A stretch of DNA of 7,774 bases from an uncultured Actinomycetes bacterium (lineage in GTDB: Bacteria > Actinomycetota > Actinomycetes > Nanopelagicales > Nanopelagicaceae): the NCBI GenBank assembly GCA_903852955.1, contig CAINSH010000165.1, forward strand, positions 1 to 7,774. The letters are read 5' to 3'. Made by a program: the position numbers and the translations under genes. Positions 5,879 to 7,774 of this stretch are shown one piece after another. How positions within the stretch are numbered: position 1 is the first letter of the stretch; each line of letters starts with the position of its first letter. The notes below the pieces were generated by a model. The model was not told the origin of the DNA. It saw only the letters and a program-made list of their open reading frames with translations, and searched no databases.

Positions 5879-5924
5879 TTGATTCTTAGGTTTAGTTCTA
5901 TTTGATTCTTAGGTTTAGTTCTAT
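5879..5924. repeat. Tandem repeat, 23 bp x 2 (perfect) plus decayed copy, upstream of the pilin gene
   Basis: Perfect copies beginning ttgattcttaggtttagttc lie at 5879-5901 and 5902-5924, with a decayed third copy (ttgactttgagattttt...) up to about 5948. The array ends about 8 nt before the pilin ribosome-binding site, so it would lie in the 5' leader or promoter of the pilin cassette. The unit is not a multiple of three. Confidence 0.9.
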
Positions 5925-6026
5925 TTGACTTTGAGATTTTTAATGTATCCGGTGATTATTGATTTCAATTCTGCTTCTATCTTGATTAAATAAAGATCCC
6001 GAAAATTTTTTTGTGCATATCTGTGT

Positions 6027-7319
6027 TTAATTGTTTTGATCACTTGCCGGCCAGAGGCATTCGCAATCTGGGTGTTGTGGAAATCTTCGAAGTTGTGGTT
6101 TAAAAGCATCAAGAAAATCCACAGTCACTTGTGCGGCAAGTAGGTCACTCTCTCCGGTGTCTATAAATTTCAAAGCTGCATGGGCCGCCAAAGCAGCTAC
6201 CTGGTGTGCAATGGCAATTGGAAGTTCATCACTAGTTCCTGGGGCGATAGTTAAATCATTTCCGCCAACTTGTGCGGCCTCAAGCAGATAAAGACATTTA
6301 CTACAGGGCGTATTGCCTGGTTGGACAAAAGGGCCAATGGTTGCTGAGTGACCTGGTGCTCGGTTTACGAAGAAGTGATCATGCCCATCTTTAAGCAAGT
6401 GTTCGACATATTGTGAATCGAAAATTCCACAAATAATGCGGAGGTTCTTCTCCGGGATCATTGGTTTTTTTGCCCCACGTTGCGCAAGTGCATAAGTCGA
6501 AGCAACTGGAAAAAGTGACCACTCACGAGAAAGTTCCTCGAGACGATTCTTAAAATTAAGCCCTAGATCACTTGTTCGTAGAGAACCTGTGCCAAGATCG
6601 CCATCCACAACCGTTGGGTGCTTGTAAGAAGCAGATAATGAAAGCCTGGTATTGGTTACACCGCTTGCAAGTAAAATTGAATACAACAAAGTTGCAGTCC
6701 TAGAATTTCCGATAATTTCTACGCCAAAATTCTGTCGAGCTGTCATAACTGCAACACCTCCATCACACACGCCGTCAATCCATGTGGCTTGGCTTAATTC
6801 AGGCGCGAGTCTTTTTTGGAGCTGACTAAAAGCGGCGTCATTGCTTTGATCGCTTGTGTGTGCTGCCCTTGCCGCAATTGTTGATTGAAAACGATTGTTG
6901 AGTTTGATTGAATTTCGCTGAGTATCAATGAAATTCACATTACGCAGTTGTCTAATAATAGTTTCGATAACCGATGATGAAACTTCAATCTTGTTTGATA
7001 TCTCTTGGACACTTAGCACTCCGCTGAATTGATCAATGATTTCTCTAGCTTTCAGATGAGAAATTGTGATTCCATGAAATGAAGTCGCAATAATTACCGA
7101 TTTTTCACCGCTTGATTCGACCGAGCTGACGTAAACACCATTTTTTAATCGAGGAAAAATCATTTCATCAATCTGTAAATCGTTGTTGGAATCGATGTTG
7201 AGTTTTAAATCGTTGTTGGAATCGATGTTGAGTTTTAAATCGTTGTTGGAATCGATGTTGAGTTTTAAATCGTTGTGGGAATCGATGTTGGGCGAATTTG
7301 GGCTTGTATTTATTTTCAT
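6027..7319 (-). CDS. ThiF/E1-like protein, cyclodehydratase or leader-peptide-binding type
   Basis: This 430-residue protein resembles the E1/ThiF-like partners of YcaO enzymes (the 'bacteriocin biosynthesis cyclodehydratase' family), which bind precursor peptides. Residues about 53-135 (from MIFPRLKNGVYV) look like the N-terminal winged-helix peptide-recognition part. Residues about 198-300 form the Rossmann-like part. CSKC (339-342) and CEC in HPDCECLW (416-423) are the likely zinc cysteines. The glycine-rich ATP loop is degenerate (IIGNSRTAT, 203-210), so adenylation activity is doubtful. Actinobacteria carry similar orphan copies whose role is unknown to me. Residues 11-50 are four copies of NIDSNNDLKL, absent from the family as I know it. 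I chose the ATG at 7319 because AGGTGA lies 10 nt upstream; a TTG at 7343 would add eight residues. The gene follows a terminator, so it needs its own promoter. No YcaO or precursor gene is in the window. Confidence 0.72.
   Translation of the reverse strand: MKINTSPNSPNIDSHNDLKLNIDSNNDLKLNIDSNNDLKLNIDSNNDLQIDEMIFPRLKNGVYVSSVESSGEKSVIIATSFHGITISHLKAREIIDQFSGVLSVQEISNKIEVSSSVIETIIRQLRNVNFIDTQRNSIKLNNRFQSTIAARAAHTSDQSNDAAFSQLQKRLAPELSQATWIDGVCDGGVAVMTARQNFGVEIIGNSRTATLLYSILLASGVTNTRLSLSASYKHPTVVDGDLGTGSLRTSDLGLNFKNRLEELSREWSLFPVASTYALAQRGAKKPMIPEKNLRIICGIFDSQYVEHLLKDGHDHFFVNRAPGHSATIGPFVQPGNTPCSKCLYLLEAAQVGGNDLTIAPGTSDELPIAIAHQVAALAAHAALKFIDTGESDLLAAQVTVDFLDAFKPQLRRFPQHPDCECLWPASDQNN
7171..7290. 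repeat. In-frame tandem repeat, 30 bp x 4, at the N terminus of the ThiF-like gene
   Basis: Four copies lie at 7171-7200, 7201-7230, 7231-7260 and 7261-7290. The two middle copies are identical, while the outer ones carry a few substitutions (QI for KL, His for Asn). On the minus strand the unit encodes NIDSNNDLKL, a polar, Asn- and Asp-rich decapeptide immediately before the conserved domain. The unit is a multiple of three. Confidence 0.95.
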
Positions 7320-7643
7320 GGCTGCAGATTCACCTATAGCCAACGCAAGCTCGGCACGGGACAGTTTCTCTGTGGAATCAGTACTAATAAAATTACGCCT
7401 TGTAATGATTTGTACGGCTGGAGAGAAAATGCCCAGATGAGGGTTCTTCCTTTGCAGATTTTCGCCCTAAACCATCTACGGACCTCAAGATTGCTCTTAC
7501 TTATTTCGCACAAGGAAAAACCCCCAGCTCCATAATGGAACTGGGGGTTTTAACGCTAGACGTTTATATTCCTTTAAATCTCACTCCTGCCAGATCTCGG
7601 CAAAGAAATCTCGAAGGCTAAATTAAAGTTAAACGAAATTTAA
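7320..7643. other. Intergenic region between the DUF5679 and ThiF-like genes
   Basis: It contains the terminator at 7517-7551 and the AGGTGA ribosome-binding site of the ThiF-like gene (7330-7335). The minus-strand frame of the ThiF-like gene stays open for roughly 110 bases upstream of its ATG, but offers no good start. No convincing promoter, tRNA or further gene was found. Confidence 0.5.
7517..7551 (-). terminator. Rho-independent terminator after the DUF5679 gene
   Basis: AAAACCCCCAG (7517-7527) and CTGGGGGTTTT (7541-7551) pair perfectly over 11 bp, and the stem continues past one mismatch with TCCA/TGGA around a 3-nt loop. Read on the minus strand it ends in TTTTT, correct for transcription coming from the DUF5679 gene. 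The plus-strand side ends in TTTT, so it may also work in both directions. Confidence 0.92.
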
Positions 7644-7774
7644 TTACTGTGCTTTGCCAAGGATGCGATTGACCTTGGTGCCACACACTGGGCAGATGCC
7701 CTGTGCCATGCGACGACCAGAGTCAGAGACCTTTACGGTTCCCTCGAAATCACGCTTCTCTTTGCACTTAACGC
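7644..7774 (-). CDS. DUF5679 zinc-ribbon-like protein (3' part; start lies outside the window)
   Basis: The last 42 residues are visible, beginning VKCKEKRDFEGTV and ending NRILGKAQ before the TAA at 7644-7646. The pattern KCKEKRDFEG ... DSGRRMAQGICPVCGTK is that of the small actinobacterial DUF5679 family, about 55-60 residues in all. CPVC and an upstream cysteine pair, of which the second Cys (KC) is visible, would make a small zinc ribbon. The function is unknown. In Actinobacteria I recall this gene near ThiF-like or cyclodehydratase, WhiB and UvrD2 genes, which agrees with the neighbour seen here. The gene is cut by the window edge, not broken. It is followed by its own strong terminator at 7517-7551. 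Confidence 0.85.
   Translation of the reverse strand, partial: VKCKEKRDFEGTVKVSDSGRRMAQGICPVCGTKVNRILGKAQ

Noticed and set aside
6027..7319. A RiPP/thiazole-oxazole biosynthetic cluster around the ThiF-like gene
   Set aside because: Only one component-like gene is present; no YcaO, dehydrogenase, precursor or transporter in the window, so a cluster cannot be claimed.
7442..7535. Short plus-strand frame MRVLPLQIFALNH... ending in the terminator hairpin
   Set aside because: No ribosome-binding site, short, runs against the local gene direction, and ends in terminator sequence.
1..7774. CRISPR arrays
   Set aside because: All repeats are head-to-tail without unique spacers, so none has a repeat-spacer structure.

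Overview
All recognisable genes lie on the minus strand. They point to a low-GC member of the Actinomycetota, possibly a streamlined freshwater lineage such as the Nanopelagicales (acI). The lineage is an inference from three things: the gene order prfB-ftsE-ftsX-smpB, the actinobacterial-type pilin, TadE-like and DUF5679 families, and coding sequence that is clearly not GC-rich.

Reading in the direction of transcription (right to left), the window opens with the 3' end of a DUF5679 zinc-ribbon gene (7644-7774), closed by a strong intrinsic terminator (7517-7551). Next is an orphan ThiF/E1-like protein of the 'bacteriocin cyclodehydratase / leader-peptide-binding' type (6027-7319) carrying four 10-residue repeats at its N terminus. 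A four-gene pilin cassette follows (5860 down to 3955): a small 'GDVPGWV' pilin-like protein, two TadE-like pseudopilins and a TadG-like protein. It ends 18 nt before prfB (release factor 2). Then come ftsE and ftsX (the ABC-type regulator of cell-wall hydrolysis at the division site) and smpB (trans-translation). Bases 1-226, downstream of smpB, hold no recognisable gene. I looked there for tmRNA (ssrA) and did not find it.

The outstanding feature is a set of eight short tandem repeats with unit lengths of 34, 25, 22, 18, 21, 27, 23 and 30 bp. Each array sits at a gene junction or in the first codons of a gene, and none lies in a conserved gene body. All four units inside coding sequence are multiples of three; all four between genes are not. 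In the three Tad-like proteins with repeats, the arrays fall in the predicted N-terminal leader that prepilin peptidase would remove. This suggests a genome prone to small tandem duplications, filtered by selection on reading frame. One array gives the TadE-like protein a leader of cysteine-containing heptads.

Functionally, the window combines housekeeping translation and division genes with a pilus or secretion pseudopilin cassette. The cassette's ATPase, platform and peptidase genes are not here. The ThiF-like gene has no YcaO or precursor-peptide partner in view, so a RiPP pathway cannot be claimed.
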